NCBI RefSeq assembly: GCF_001613935.1
Contig: NZ_LQCI01000001.1
Coordinates: 1 to 64,000, forward strand
Direction: 5' to 3'
From: Amycolatopsis regifaucium
GTDB taxonomy: Bacteria > Actinomycetota > Actinomycetes > Mycobacteriales > Pseudonocardiaceae
DNA: 64,000 nt
The notes below the pieces were generated by a model. That model searched no databases and had not been told where the DNA came from. It saw only the letters and a program-made list of their open reading frames with translations. Positions 34,583 through 44,095 of the stretch are shown here, piece after piece (the stretch's first letter is position 1; each line of letters starts with the position of its first letter). Position numbers and translations under genes: made by a program.

Positions 34583-35035
34583 GTGGACATTTCACTCGAA
34601 GTCAACGGCCACACGGAACACCTGAATGTCGATCCGGGTGTGACGCTGCTGGACGCGCTGCGGGAGCGGCTCGCGGTCACCGGCCCGAAGAAGGGCTGCG
34701 ACCGGGGGCAGTGCGGCGCCTGCACGGTGCACGTCGCCGGACGGCCGGTGCTCTCCTGTCTTACCTTGGCCGCCACCGTGAAACAGCCGGTGACCACGGT
34801 CGAAGCACTGTCCACAGGGGACGAACTGCATCCGGTCCAGCAGGCGTTCGTCGATCAGGACGCCCTGCAGTGCGGGTTCTGCACCTCCGGGCAGATCATG
34901 TCGGCGGTCGCCGCCGTCGAACAGGACGTCCAGGACGTCCGGGAATTCATGTCCGGCAACCTCTGCCGATGCGCGGCCTATCCGAACATCATCGCGGCGG
35001 TCGAACAGGCGAGGCGGGCCGATGCGTCCCTTTGA
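34583..35035 (+). CDS. Molybdenum hydroxylase 2Fe-2S subunit (PaoA/CoxS-like)
   Basis: 150 residues from the GTG at 34583, with GGAAGGGA upstream. The plant-type cluster cysteines lie in [20 protein letters not shown] plus the following SC; the second cluster is in [12 protein letters not shown] and [12 protein letters not shown]. It passes electrons from the Mo subunit to the FAD subunit. No Tat leader is seen, unlike E. coli PaoA, so the enzyme is probably cytoplasmic. It overlaps the next gene by 14 bases. Confidence 0.93.
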   Translation: MDISLEVNGHTEHLNVDPGVTLLDALRERLAVTGPKKGCDRGQCGACTVHVAGRPVLSCLTLAATVKQPVTTVEALSTGDELHPVQQAFVDQDALQCGFCTSGQIMSAVAAVEQDVQDVREFMSGNLCRCAAYPNIIAAVEQARRADASL

Positions 35036-35981
35036 GCTGACCGCCCCCACGACCGTCGAAGCCGCGGTCGCCTCGCCGGGCACCTTCCTGGCAGGCGGGA
35101 CCACCCTCGTCGACCTGATGAAACTCAACGTCCTGGCGCCGAGTCAGGTCCTGGACATCAACGAGGTGCCGTTGCGCGGCATCGACACCGCCGACGGACT
35201 GCGGATCGGCGCGCTGGAGCGGATGAGCGACATCGCCGGGCACCCCGGCGTGTACCCGGCGATCTCGCGGGCGCTGCTGCTCAGCGCCTCCCAGCAGATC
35301 CGGAACATGGCCAGCATCGGCGGGAACCTGATGCAGCGCACCCGCTGCTCTTATTTCCGGGACGTCACCATGCCGTGCAACCGCCGGGAGTCCGACAGCG
35401 GCTGCCCGGCGATCTCGGGCGCCAACCGGATGCACGCCGTACTGGGTACCAGCGAGTCGTGCGTGGCGACCCATGCCAGCGACGTGGCCGTCGCCCTGGT
35501 CGCCCTCGACGCGGAGCTTCGGCTGGTGAGCGCCACCGGGACGCGCACCGTCGAGCTGGGCTCGTTCTACCGCCTGCCCGGGGACACCCCTGAGGTGGAG
35601 AACGAGCTGCGTCCCGGTGAACTGATCGCCGAAGTCAGGGTTCCCCCGCTGGAGTGGGCGTCGAACTCCACCTACGTCAAGGTGCGGGACAGGCAATCGT
35701 ACGAGTTCGCGCTGTGCTCCGCCGCGGTCGCGCTGGACGTGCGGGACTCGCACATCGTCGACGCCAGGGTCGCGGCCGGTGGCGTGGCGACCGTGCCGTG
35801 GCGGCTGCCCGAGGTCGAGGCGGCCTTGCGCGGCGCACCCGTGACGGTCGCCGCCTTCGAGGAGGCCGCGGCGCCGGCCGCCGAGGGCGCGCGCCCGTTG
35901 TCCGGGAACGGATTCAAGATGTCGTTGCTGCGGAGGACCATCGTCCGCGCACTGGTCGAGCTGACCGAGGGGAGCCGCTGA
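35022..35981 (+). CDS. Molybdenum hydroxylase FAD subunit with extra Fe-S motif (PaoB-like)
   Basis: 319 residues. FAD-binding segments: [16 protein letters not shown] (about 25-40) and the [19 protein letters not shown] region (about 98-117). The cysteine set C-x6-7-C-x8-C in [21 protein letters not shown] matches the additional [4Fe-4S] cluster known from E. coli PaoB (YagS) and absent from most xanthine dehydrogenase FAD subunits. It transfers electrons to the terminal acceptor. Overlaps both neighbours. Confidence 0.92.
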   Translation: MRPFELTAPTTVEAAVASPGTFLAGGTTLVDLMKLNVLAPSQVLDINEVPLRGIDTADGLRIGALERMSDIAGHPGVYPAISRALLLSASQQIRNMASIGGNLMQRTRCSYFRDVTMPCNRRESDSGCPAISGANRMHAVLGTSESCVATHASDVAVALVALDAELRLVSATGTRTVELGSFYRLPGDTPEVENELRPGELIAEVRVPPLEWASNSTYVKVRDRQSYEFALCSAAVALDVRDSHIVDARVAAGGVATVPWRLPEVEAALRGAPVTVAAFEEAAAPAAEGARPLSGNGFKMSLLRRTIVRALVELTEGSR

Positions 35982-38158
35982 TGGCCGGCCGGGTGGACGG
36001 GCCGCTGAAGGTGACCGGTCAGGCCAAGTACGGTGCGGACCACGGCTTTCCGGGACTGCTTCACGGATTCGTCGTGACCAGTTCGATCGCCCACGGAGAG
36101 ATCGAGGCGATGGACGTCACGCAGGCGAAGGGTGCCCCGGGCGTGATCGGCGTCTACACGCCTTTCGAGCCGCTGGAGCTGCGCGCTCCGGTCACACCGT
36201 TCTTCGGCGAGACCTGGGTTCCGCTGCAGGACAAGGAAGTCGTCTACCGAGGCCAGCCGATCGGCTTCGTGGTGGCCGAGACCTACGAACAGGCGCGCGA
36301 CGCGGCGATGCTCGTCGAGGTCTCCTACCGGTCTCGGCCCGCGCTGACGTCGCTTCAGGACGGGCTGGCCTCGGCCGAAGACGCCCCTGCCGCACGGAAC
36401 GGCGAGCCGCCGACCCTCGAAATCCTCGCCCCCGGCGTGGAGTCCATCGAGGACGCGCTGGCCGCGAGCCCGGTGGTCGTGGAAGCCACCTATTCCACCG
36501 CGACCCAGCATCACGCCGCGCTGGAACCGCATTCCGCGGTCGCGGTATGGGGGCCCGACGGCTTGACGGTCCACAGCGGCAATCAGGGCTCCGATGTCCA
36601 GGCGGCGGAGCTGGCAGGCGCGCTGGACGTCGAGCCATCCGTGGTGCACGCGGTCAATCCGTACGTGGGCGGTGCGTTCGGGGGAAAGGCCCGCACCTCC
36701 GCGCCGGCCTTCCTGGCCGCGGCGGCGGCCAGAGTCCTCGACCGGCCGGTCAAGGCCGTGCTCAGCCGGGAACAGGTCTTCACCGCGACAGCGGGCCGTG
36801 CCGCGACGGTACAGAAGATCACCCTCGGCGCGGAGCACGACGGCACGCTCAACGCGCTGCGCCACGACTCGTGGGCCAGCACCGCGATGGACCGGTCGTT
36901 CGTCGAACCGACGTCACACGGCACCTCGCGGGAGTGGTACTCCACCCGGAACCTGGCGCTCAGCCAGAAGATGGTGCCGCTGAACATCCCGCCGACCACC
37001 TTCATGCGGGCGCCGGGCGAGGCACCCGGGTCGTTCGCACTGGAGAGCGCGATCGACGAACTCGCGATCGCACTCGGCATGGACCCGATCGAGTTGCGTC
37101 AGCGGAACAACTCGACCGCACCGCCCGGCAAGGATCTGCAGTGGTCGAGCAAGCATCTCGACGAATGCTTCCGCGTCGGCGCGGCCCGGTTCGGCTGGGC
37201 GGACCGCTCTCCTCAGGGGCGGACCGACGGCGACTGGCTCGTGGGCCTCGGCACGGCCACCGCCATGTTCCCCGCCCTGCGCTTCCCGGCCACGATCGGG
37301 ATCACCCTGCGGCCCGACGACACGGCCGTCGTCGCGACCAGCGGTGCGGACCCGGGAACCGGCCTGCTGACCGTGCTTTGCTTGGTGGGCGCGGAATCGC
37401 TGGACATCTCCCCGGACCGGATCGTGCCGAGGCTCGGCGATTCGACGCTTCCGCCCGGCGGCCTGTCCGGAGGTTCGACCGCCACCGCGAGCGCGGGGTC
37501 GGCCATCATGATCGCAGCGGCCAAGGTGATCGACGACCTGCTGGCGCTGGCTTCGGCCCCGGGCGCGCCGTTCGACGGCATGGAGGTGTCCTATGCGCAC
37601 GGACGGTTGCTGGCCGGAGACCGGACGATGAGCTTCGGCGAACTGTTGCGGACGATGAACCGTCCGTCGATCTCCGTGACCGGCTCGTCGGCTCCCGGCG
37701 AAGAGCTGACGAAGCATTCGTTCAGCTCCTTCGGTGCCCAGTTCTGCGAAGTCCGCGTGCACAAGTGGACACGCGAGACCCGGGTGTCCCGCATGCTCGG
37801 TGTATTCGACGCCGGGCGGATCATCAACCCGACGGCGGCGCGGAGCCAGCTCATCGGGGGCATGATCTGGGGGGTGTCGGCCGCCCTGCACGAGGGGCTG
37901 GAGATCGAGGCAGACGGGCGCTTCGCCAACGGTGACTTCGCGAGCTACCTGATCCCGGTCAACGCGGACATCCCCGAGGTCGACGTCCACTTCGTCGAGT
38001 ACCCGGACACCCTGCACAACCCGGTCGGCGCGAAAGGACTCGGCGAGATCGGCATCGTCGGGATGGCGGCGGCGGTCGCCAACGCCGTCCACAACGCCAC
38101 GGGCATCCGGGTCCGGCACATCCCCATCCTGGTCGAGGATCTGCTCGACCAGGCGTAG
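35981..38158 (+). CDS. Molybdenum hydroxylase catalytic subunit (PaoC-like aldehyde oxidoreductase)
   Basis: 725 residues from the ATG at 35981, sharing one base with the preceding stop (TGATG). Mo-cofactor segments include NPYVGGAFGGKARTSAP, TTFMRAPGEAPGSFALE, SGGSTATASAGSA and GAKGLGEIGIVG with the catalytic Glu near residue 689. The length and R-x-P-G-E-x-P-G motif fit the PaoC/YagR branch, which oxidises aromatic aldehydes, more than xanthine dehydrogenase. The substrate is inferred from family only. No cofactor-maturation gene is nearby. Confidence 0.92.
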   Translation: MAGRVDGPLKVTGQAKYGADHGFPGLLHGFVVTSSIAHGEIEAMDVTQAKGAPGVIGVYTPFEPLELRAPVTPFFGETWVPLQDKEVVYRGQPIGFVVAETYEQARDAAMLVEVSYRSRPALTSLQDGLASAEDAPAARNGEPPTLEILAPGVESIEDALAASPVVVEATYSTATQHHAALEPHSAVAVWGPDGLTVHSGNQGSDVQAAELAGALDVEPSVVHAVNPYVGGAFGGKARTSAPAFLAAAAARVLDRPVKAVLSREQVFTATAGRAATVQKITLGAEHDGTLNALRHDSWASTAMDRSFVEPTSHGTSREWYSTRNLALSQKMVPLNIPPTTFMRAPGEAPGSFALESAIDELAIALGMDPIELRQRNNSTAPPGKDLQWSSKHLDECFRVGAARFGWADRSPQGRTDGDWLVGLGTATAMFPALRFPATIGITLRPDDTAVVATSGADPGTGLLTVLCLVGAESLDISPDRIVPRLGDSTLPPGGLSGGSTATASAGSAIMIAAAKVIDDLLALASAPGAPFDGMEVSYAHGRLLAGDRTMSFGELLRTMNRPSISVTGSSAPGEELTKHSFSSFGAQFCEVRVHKWTRETRVSRMLGVFDAGRIINPTAARSQLIGGMIWGVSAALHEGLEIEADGRFANGDFASYLIPVNADIPEVDVHFVEYPDTLHNPVGAKGLGEIGIVGMAAAVANAVHNATGIRVRHIPILVEDLLDQA

Positions 38159-38216
38159 GGACTGCGGCGGGGGTGGTGGTTCTTGCCTGACTGTCCACAA
38201 CGGACGTTCGTGGTGG

Positions 38217-38264
38217 GGTCGTGAGTGGCGATTCGGGTTCTAACCCTAATCGTCACTCACGACC
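38217..38264. repeat. Long imperfect palindrome after the molybdenum hydroxylase operon
   Basis: Positions 38217-38240 pair with 38241-38264 at 21 of 24 places; the outer arm is GGTCGTGAGTG. Part of it, CGTGAGTGGCGAT (38220-38232), recurs exactly in inverted form at 38323-38335, across the stop codon of the convergent CGNR gene. It is likely a terminator and a member of a dispersed hairpin family. Confidence 0.65.
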
Positions 38265-38330
38265 AACCCAGCCCACCCCTTCCCGGCAGTCTCACGCCGG
38301 ACACGTCTGCCCCGTCCCGTCGATCGCCAC

Positions 38331-38906
38331 TCACGTGCCCTCGCGCGCCGCGGCCCGCCGGGCCCGGTGGTTGGCCACGTTCACGCGGTTCCCGCACAAG
38401 CCCGGCATGCAGTACCGGCGCCGCCCCGGTCGCGTGGTGTCGATGAACGCGCCTCGGCAAGTGGGCGCGCCGCAGGCTCGGAACCGGTCGACACCGAGAG
38501 CTCGTACGACGCCGAGGATGCCCACGCCGCAGGCCAGCGAGAGTGCGTCGGCGACGGTCGCGCCCGGCCGGAGTGAAGCGGTCCAACGGGGTGGCGTGTG
38601 GTCGGCGAGCAGTGTGATGGCGCCGACGGAAGCCGTAAGCGCGGAGGCGGCGACGAGACGGTCAGGCGCGGGATGGTCGATCAGCTCTCGCACCGTCGTG
38701 CGCAGCTCGTGGACCGCACGCAGGTCGGCGACCCGGGCACGGCGGGCGAGCGCGGTCAGTGAATCAGATCCGTGAAGCTCGGTGAAGGTGACGAGAGACG
38801 CCAGGTCCGGCAGATGGTCTTCGCCGTGCCAGACCGCCGCGGCGGTGTTGACCAGCTCCGTAGCGAGGCCCGCCGCCCAGACGTAATCGTCCAACGCTAC
38901 TTGCAT
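38331..38906 (-). CDS. CGNR zinc-finger / ABATE-domain regulator
   Basis: 191 residues. The N-terminal two thirds form the ABATE (DUF1470) putative stress-ligand domain (ELVNTAAAVWHGEDHLPD). The C-terminal zinc finger has CGAPTCRGAFID, RRYCMPGLCGNRVNVANH and the CGNR motif, then an Arg-rich tail. It probably acts as a transcription factor; divergent from the HAD gene with a dyad between. Its stop codon lies in a remnant of the GTGAGTGG repeat. Confidence 0.88.
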   Translation of the reverse strand: MQVALDDYVWAAGLATELVNTAAAVWHGEDHLPDLASLVTFTELHGSDSLTALARRARVADLRAVHELRTTVRELIDHPAPDRLVAASALTASVGAITLLADHTPPRWTASLRPGATVADALSLACGVGILGVVRALGVDRFRACGAPTCRGAFIDTTRPGRRRYCMPGLCGNRVNVANHRARRAAAREGT

Positions 38907-38932
38907 CCCTTACCGGCCTCTCGTATGTTCAC

Positions 38933-38952
38933 GGTTAACAGGTACTTTAACC
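38933..38952. promoter_or_regulatory. Candidate operator between the CGNR regulator and the HAD gene
   Basis: GGTTAA (38933-38938) and TTAACC (38947-38952) form an inverted repeat with an eight-base gap, and CCCTTACCGG occurs on each side (38908-38917 and 38951-38960). It sits in the 66-base divergent gap, 21 bases before the HAD start. Confidence 0.45.
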
Positions 38953-38972
38953 CTTACCGGGAGGTCGGGTCC

Positions 38973-39632
38973 GTGGAGATCGACGCTTTGGTGTTCGACG
39001 TGCTCGGCACGCTCGTCGACGAGCCCGCCGGGATCCGCGCCGGTATCCGTGAGGTCGTACCGGACGCGGATGCCGACGGGTTGCTCAAGCTCTGGCAGGA
39101 CCATGTCGAGCGCGAGCAACAGCGCATCGTCGAAGGCGGCAGGCCTTACGTGGCCAGCGACGTTCTCGACCACGAAGCCGCTCAGCTCGTCGCCGCCGCC
39201 TGTGATCGTGAGCCCGGCGAGTTCGCGACGGCCGGACGACGGCTCCCGGCCTGGCCCGACACGGTGGCCGGGCTCGCCAGGCTCGCCGAGCGATTTCCGT
39301 TGATCGGACTCTCCAACGCCGGCCGTGCCTCCCTGCTCCGCATCAACGCCCACGCGGGCCTGCGCTGGCACCAGGCGCTCTCCGCCGAGGACGCGCGGAC
39401 CTACAAGCCGGACCCGGCCGTCTACGAGCTGGCCGTCAAGGTGAGCGGCACATCCCCGGAGCGCTTGCTGATGGTCGCCGCACACGCGTGGGACCTGAGA
39501 GGAGCGCAGGCCGCCGGTCTGCGGACCGCTTACCTCTCCAGGCCCGTCGGGGACCCGCCGTCACCTTCGGACCGCTTCGACCTCCATGCCGGGGATCTGG
39601 CCGACCTGGCCGACCGGCTCGGGAGGTCGTGA
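38973..39632 (+). CDS. HAD-superfamily haloacid dehalogenase-like hydrolase
   Basis: 219 residues from the GTG at 38973, with GGAGG eight bases upstream; an ATG at 38925 would add 16 residues. Motif I DVLGTLVDE (nucleophilic Asp in FDVLGT), motif II GLSNAGRASLL, motif III with the Lys in ARTYKPDPAVYELA, and motif IV near MVAAHAWDLRGAQAAGLRTAY match type II haloacid dehalogenases. Motif I has V where the usual second Asp/Ala position lies (DVLGT), as is normal in dehalogenases. It could release halide from 2-haloacids or hydrolyse phosphate. Confidence 0.88.
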   Translation: MEIDALVFDVLGTLVDEPAGIRAGIREVVPDADADGLLKLWQDHVEREQQRIVEGGRPYVASDVLDHEAAQLVAAACDREPGEFATAGRRLPAWPDTVAGLARLAERFPLIGLSNAGRASLLRINAHAGLRWHQALSAEDARTYKPDPAVYELAVKVSGTSPERLLMVAAHAWDLRGAQAAGLRTAYLSRPVGDPPSPSDRFDLHAGDLADLADRLGRS

Positions 39633-39705
39633 GACAGAACTGTCGGTGCCTCCCGCTAGGTTCTTCCCAGTCCCCACCGAGGCACCCCCGCAAGGAGAAG
39701 ATGCG

Positions 39706-40206
39706 TTGTCAGACTGGGAAAGAGCGAGCACGGCCCGGGTGTTGCCACCCGCCCGTCCGCGCAAGCTCGCCAAGGTCCCGTTCGTCGAACTGGCCGACGG
39801 ACGGGTGCAGGGCGTGGTGTCCAGCGGTTCGGACATCGGGCGTGTGTACGTCTCGTCGGTCGCGGCGGGAACGTATGAATTCGCCTGCAGTACCAACAAC
39901 AATCGGCCCTGCGGCGGGGCGAGGGGCATGTTCTGCAATCACATCCTCGCCTTGCTCAACGAAGCCGCTCTTCAGTACGGCGCCGAGCGGGTCGCGCGGT
40001 ATCTGCGGGTGGAGGTCGCGGCCGACGAGCTGACGGCTCAGGCCATCTCGCAGGCCATGAGCGCCACCGGACCGGCGCAGGGCGACAGTGCCGCCGCGTC
40101 CGTGTTCAGCCAGTTCCTGCGGCATCTGGCGTACCTGGAATTCGAACCGTCGACGGCACCGGTGCCGGAGCTGCAGTGGTTCCCCCAGACCAGGACGGTG
40201 GTCTGA
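39706..40206 (+). CDS. SWIM-type zinc-finger protein, first gene of the MoxR-vWA operon
   Basis: 166 residues from the TTG at 39706, chosen because AAGGAG ends eight bases upstream and earlier starts overlap the HAD gene; the ATG at 39701 is out of frame. The chain begins SDWERASTARVLPPARPRK. The zinc-binding stretch FACSTNNNRPCGGARGMFCNHILAL has the C...C...C-x-H pattern of SWIM domains, which bind DNA or proteins. A helical tail follows. Its stop shares one base with the next start (TGATG). It probably serves as the targeting subunit of the operon's complex. Confidence 0.82.
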   Translation: MSDWERASTARVLPPARPRKLAKVPFVELADGRVQGVVSSGSDIGRVYVSSVAAGTYEFACSTNNNRPCGGARGMFCNHILALLNEAALQYGAERVARYLRVEVAADELTAQAISQAMSATGPAQGDSAAASVFSQFLRHLAYLEFEPSTAPVPELQWFPQTRTVV

Positions 40207-41588
40207 TGAGGATCGATCTGCTCACCGACCCGATCGCCGGGCTCGACGAGGCTTTGGCGGTGGTCGACGCCTTCGATCACGTACTCGTGGGCGGTCTGCT
40301 CCGGCCACAGAGAAGCGCCGGACTGACCGATCTGGCCGACGCCGTCGCGGGGTCGCCACTGGCCGTGCGCGTCGCCGAGGCGGCCGGGAAGACGGCGGCC
40401 GGCGCGGCGGGGGAGGAGCACTTCGTTTCCCTTGCCGCGGCGAGGATCGCGGTGTTCGGCTCGGTGCACGACGCACTCGCGCACCGGCTGGCCGAGGCGA
40501 CCGGGCGGCCGCCCGGCGAGGAGCCCGCACCGGATGCCGCGTCGGCCGAGTCGCCGAATCTGCTGGCCGCTGCCCGATCGTGGCTTTCCGACCTGGCCCG
40601 CGCCGGCTGGCAGGGCATCGACCACGACCTCGTTTCGGCCTCCGCGCCGGTGATTTCCGCGCTGCTCGCGGAACCCGGCCTGCGCCGGTTGGCGGTCCTG
40701 CTCGACGGTTTCGCGGCGGAACTCGCCGCGTCCTGTCCGGGTTCGGCGCTGGAGCGGGTCCCGGTCCGGCGCTGGGGTGATCTCTGGTCACGCGGGATGC
40801 TGCTGACCGTGCCCGGAGTGGCGGCGACACCCGCGATCGGCACGGTCACGGGCCGCCTTCTGCCGCTCGGCGTCGACCTGCTCGAACACGCGACGGCGGC
40901 GCAGGCGCAGGTTCACGCGGTGTTCGAACCGGAGGACGGCGGCGCGCCGCGGCTTGTGCGCGCGAGTGTGACGGCGCCGAAGCCGGACACGATCATCGGC
41001 GCCGGGATCTGGCAGCTGCTGCGCCCGCGGCTGTCGCTGCTCGCGGCGGTCAGCGAGGGCCGCTCGATGGACCTGGTCGACATGCCGGTCACCGCGGAGG
41101 GCGACCTTCTCTGGCAGGACGAGCACGCTCGCATCAGTGAGCCCGCGGACGCCTTCGCCACCGCGCGAGTCGCCCTGGCCACCGCCACCACACCGGCGGC
41201 CGTGCCCTTGAACCGGCATCCGGCGCGAATCGCCGTCCCCGTCTTCCTGGAGGGTTACGGCATCGAAGGTGACGAAGACGCACTCGCGTTCACCTTCGCC
41301 GGGAATCACCTCGCCGTCGACACCGATCGCGTCCCCGTCGCCGGTCCGCTCACCCCGAAGGCGGTCGCGAACTCCAGCGCGTGTCTCGGCCTGCTCCGAT
41401 GGGACGACGGTGGTTTCCGGCTCCAGCCGTTCGCCGTCGAAACCACCGTGCGCAAGAAGACCACCGCCGTGCACGCCGGAGCGTGGGCCGGGGGCACGAC
41501 GGACAAGGCCGGGCTGAAAGCCGAGAAGGCGGCCACGGACGCCGCGGCCGTACTGCGCGAACGCGCCGGAAGGCTGCTGCGGAAATGA
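40206..41588 (+). CDS. Unknown protein of the MoxR-vWA operon
   Basis: 460 residues from the ATG at 40206. The N-terminal third is helical and Ala-rich; the middle carries LERVPVRRWGDLWSRGMLLT, and the later part is beta-rich (VFLEGYGIEGDEDALAFTFAGNH, LLRWDDGGFRLQPFAVET). No catalytic motif is recognised. It is conserved in position between SWIM and vWA genes in similar clusters, from recall, and overlaps both neighbours by one and four bases, so it should be a subunit of the same system. Confidence 0.75.
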   Translation: MRIDLLTDPIAGLDEALAVVDAFDHVLVGGLLRPQRSAGLTDLADAVAGSPLAVRVAEAAGKTAAGAAGEEHFVSLAAARIAVFGSVHDALAHRLAEATGRPPGEEPAPDAASAESPNLLAAARSWLSDLARAGWQGIDHDLVSASAPVISALLAEPGLRRLAVLLDGFAAELAASCPGSALERVPVRRWGDLWSRGMLLTVPGVAATPAIGTVTGRLLPLGVDLLEHATAAQAQVHAVFEPEDGGAPRLVRASVTAPKPDTIIGAGIWQLLRPRLSLLAAVSEGRSMDLVDMPVTAEGDLLWQDEHARISEPADAFATARVALATATTPAAVPLNRHPARIAVPVFLEGYGIEGDEDALAFTFAGNHLAVDTDRVPVAGPLTPKAVANSSACLGLLRWDDGGFRLQPFAVETTVRKKTTAVHAGAWAGGTTDKAGLKAEKAATDAAAVLRERAGRLLRK

Positions 41589-42955
41589 CCGACGCTGAAG
41601 ACAACCGCCGCCAGGTCTTGTACTGGCGCCTGCTCGCCCGGCTTTTCGACACCGACGAGCAGGCCACGCTCGAATCGGCGAGCGTGGCCGTGGTCGAGGA
41701 CATCGGCCTCCCGGCCGCGGTGCTGGACCCGAACGTCGCCGTCGACTCGATCGTCCAGCGTCATCCGGAGCTGGCCGCCGAATTCGACGGGCTGATGGTC
41801 CCCGAAGCCGAGGACGGCCGGGACAAGGCCGCGGAAGTACGGCGTGCGGCGCTGGTGTCGAAGGTGCTGCTCAACGTCTTCGCCCAGGCGCCCAGCACGG
41901 TGACGGCCGGGCAGCTGTCGGCCTGGCAGGCCGACGCGGGCTGGTTCGAGCGTGCGCTGGGATGCCGTCCGGGTGAGCTGCGGGGCGGTCGTCCCGGGGG
42001 AGCGCCGACCGGGCTCGGGGGCACCGGCGGGGGCGGAGCACCCGATCTGAGCACGCTGCTCCCGGGGATCGGGCCGGAACTCGGCGCCATCGAGGCGGAC
42101 CTCGTCAAGCGGATGCATCTGCGTGAGGTGCTCGCCGATCCCGCGCTCGCGGCGAAGCTCAGTCCGAGTATGTCGCTCATCGAGCAGTTGCTGCGGGACA
42201 AGGACAATCTGTCCGGAGTGGCGCTGGCCAACGCCAAGTCGCTGATCCGCCGCTACGTCGACGAGATCGCGGAGGTCCTGCGCACCCAGGTCGAGAAGGC
42301 TTCGACAGGCAAGGTGGATCGGTCGGTTCCACCGAAGCGCGTGTTCCGCAACCTCGACCTCGATCGGACGATCTGGAAGAACCTCACCAACTGGAGCCCG
42401 GAAGAGGAGCGGCTCTACGTCGATCGCCTCTACTACAAGCAGACCGCGAAGAAGACGACGCCTCAGCGGCTCATCGCGGTCGTCGACCAGTCCGGCTCCA
42501 TGGTCGACTCGATGGTCAACTGCGCGGTACTGGCCTCGATCTTCGCCGGACTGCCCAAAGTGGACGTTCACCTGATCGCCTACGACACCCAGGCACTCGA
42601 CCTCACCCCGTGGGTGCACGATCCGTTCGAAACCCTGCTGCGTACCAATCTCGGTGGCGGCAACGACGGCATGGTCGCGATGGCGCTGACCCAGCCGAAG
42701 ATCGCCGAGCCCGCCAACACCGTGGTGGTGTGGATCTCCGACTTCTACGAGACCCGCGTCGAGCAGCTCTTCGAGAGCATGGCCGCGATCCACCGGTCCG
42801 GGGCGAAGTTCATCCCGGTCGGCTCGGTCACCAGCGCCGGTCGCGGCAGCGTCAACCCGTGGTTCCGTGAGCGCTTCAAGGACCTCGGCACGCCGGTGAT
42901 CTCCGGCCACATCACCAAGCTCGTCCACGAACTCAAAACCTTCCTCACCTCCTGA
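41585..42955 (+). CDS. vWA-domain protein partnered with the MoxR ATPase
   Basis: 456 residues; start ATGA overlaps the previous stop. About 295 N-terminal residues are helical with a Gly-rich break (RPGGAPTGLGGTGGGGAP, near 140). The C-terminal von Willebrand A domain has the MIDAS motif DQSGSM near residue 301, and IAYDTQAL and VWISDFYETR in later strands. Metal-dependent vWA domains pair with MoxR ATPases to remodel or insert partners, as in the RavA-ViaA system. The MoxR gene follows 27 bases later. Confidence 0.9.
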   Translation: MTDAEDNRRQVLYWRLLARLFDTDEQATLESASVAVVEDIGLPAAVLDPNVAVDSIVQRHPELAAEFDGLMVPEAEDGRDKAAEVRRAALVSKVLLNVFAQAPSTVTAGQLSAWQADAGWFERALGCRPGELRGGRPGGAPTGLGGTGGGGAPDLSTLLPGIGPELGAIEADLVKRMHLREVLADPALAAKLSPSMSLIEQLLRDKDNLSGVALANAKSLIRRYVDEIAEVLRTQVEKASTGKVDRSVPPKRVFRNLDLDRTIWKNLTNWSPEEERLYVDRLYYKQTAKKTTPQRLIAVVDQSGSMVDSMVNCAVLASIFAGLPKVDVHLIAYDTQALDLTPWVHDPFETLLRTNLGGGNDGMVAMALTQPKIAEPANTVVVWISDFYETRVEQLFESMAAIHRSGAKFIPVGSVTSAGRGSVNPWFRERFKDLGTPVISGHITKLVHELKTFLTS

Positions 42956-42982
42956 CCTCCTGAACTTCCCGAAAGGCACGAC

Positions 42983-44095
42983 ATGTCCGACGTCCTGCGC
43001 GCCCCCGCCGAACTCAAGTACGCCGAAGAGCTGGACTGGCTCGAATCGATCGATGACAACCCCAAGCCGTTCGCCTGGCGCCTGTCCCCGAAGATGGTGC
43101 GCCTGTTCGTCCTCGGCGCCGAGCGCGCCGACGGCCTCGATCGCGAGATCTCGCAGAAGTGGTTCGGCGACCGCAGCATCGTCGAGCGGGCCATCGTCAC
43201 CCTCGCCTCCGACCGGGGACTGCTGCTGATCGGCGATCCCGGCACCGGCAAGAGCTGGCTCGCCGAACTGCTGGCCGCCGCGATCTCGCGCAACTCCACG
43301 CTCGTGGTGCAGGGCACGGCGGGGACCACCGAGGACCACATCAAGTACTCGTGGAACGTGTCCATGGTCATCGCCAAGGGGCAATCGCGTGAGTCGATGA
43401 TCCCCTCGCCGATCATGACCGCGATGGAGGCCGGATCGATCGGCCGCTTCGAGGAACTGACCCGGTCCACCAGCGACGTGCAGGACGCGCTGATCTCGAT
43501 CCTGTCCGAGAAGTACATCTCGGTGCCGGAACTCGACAGTGACGGCATCGTCTTCGCCAAGCCCGGGTTCTCCGTGATCGCGACCGCCAACAGCCGCGAC
43601 CGGGGCGTCAACGACCTGTCCTCCGCGCTCAAGCGCCGGTTCAACTTCGTCCGCATCCCGGTGGTGACGAACAAGAAGAGCGAGGCGGAGATCGTCCGCT
43701 TCCGCACCGAGGAACTCCTGCGCCGCCACCAGATCGAGCTGGACGTGCCGCCGACGCTGCTCGACGTGCTGCTGCGCAGCTTCGGCGACCTGCGCGCCGC
43801 GGCGGCGTCGGCGGGCAGTGACGATGAGAAGCTGGAGTCCGCGTTGTCCACCGCCGAACAGATCGGCGTCCTCGAAGACGCGGTACTGCACAGCAACTTC
43901 TTCGGGGAACGAGCCTTGACCGCCCGCACCCTCGCGTCTTCCCTCGTCGGTTCCCTCGCCCGTCGTGAGCCGGAGGATCTGGCGATCCTCAACAAGTACC
44001 TGCACGGCGTCGTCGAACCGCGCAGCAAGGACGAGGGCGGGGACTGGCCGGAGTTCCTCGACGGCGGCCGCGACGCGATCGCCACCCTGTCGTGA
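42983..44095 (+). CDS. MoxR-family AAA+ ATPase
   Basis: 370 residues. Walker A is GDPGTGKS near residue 83-90; the sensor-like VIATANSRDRGVNDLSSALKRRF and the arginine finger region follow, with the MoxR-type helix-2 insert before (IKYSWNVSMVIAKGQ). A C-terminal lid ends at about residue 300. It hydrolyses ATP to drive conformational change of the vWA partner or its client. Its stop overlaps the DUF5682 start (GTGA). Confidence 0.93.
   Translation: MSDVLRAPAELKYAEELDWLESIDDNPKPFAWRLSPKMVRLFVLGAERADGLDREISQKWFGDRSIVERAIVTLASDRGLLLIGDPGTGKSWLAELLAAAISRNSTLVVQGTAGTTEDHIKYSWNVSMVIAKGQSRESMIPSPIMTAMEAGSIGRFEELTRSTSDVQDALISILSEKYISVPELDSDGIVFAKPGFSVIATANSRDRGVNDLSSALKRRFNFVRIPVVTNKKSEAEIVRFRTEELLRRHQIELDVPPTLLDVLLRSFGDLRAAAASAGSDDEKLESALSTAEQIGVLEDAVLHSNFFGERALTARTLASSLVGSLARREPEDLAILNKYLHGVVEPRSKDEGGDWPEFLDGGRDAIATLS

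Noticed and set aside
36547-37935. Second forward frame inside the molybdenum hydroxylase catalytic subunit
   Set aside because: Arg-rich shadow of the real frame, which carries all Mo-cofactor motifs.
39586-39705. Longer start for the SWIM gene (ATG at 39586)
   Set aside because: Overlaps the HAD gene by 47 bases and has no ribosome site, while the TTG at 39706 has AAGGAG at correct spacing.
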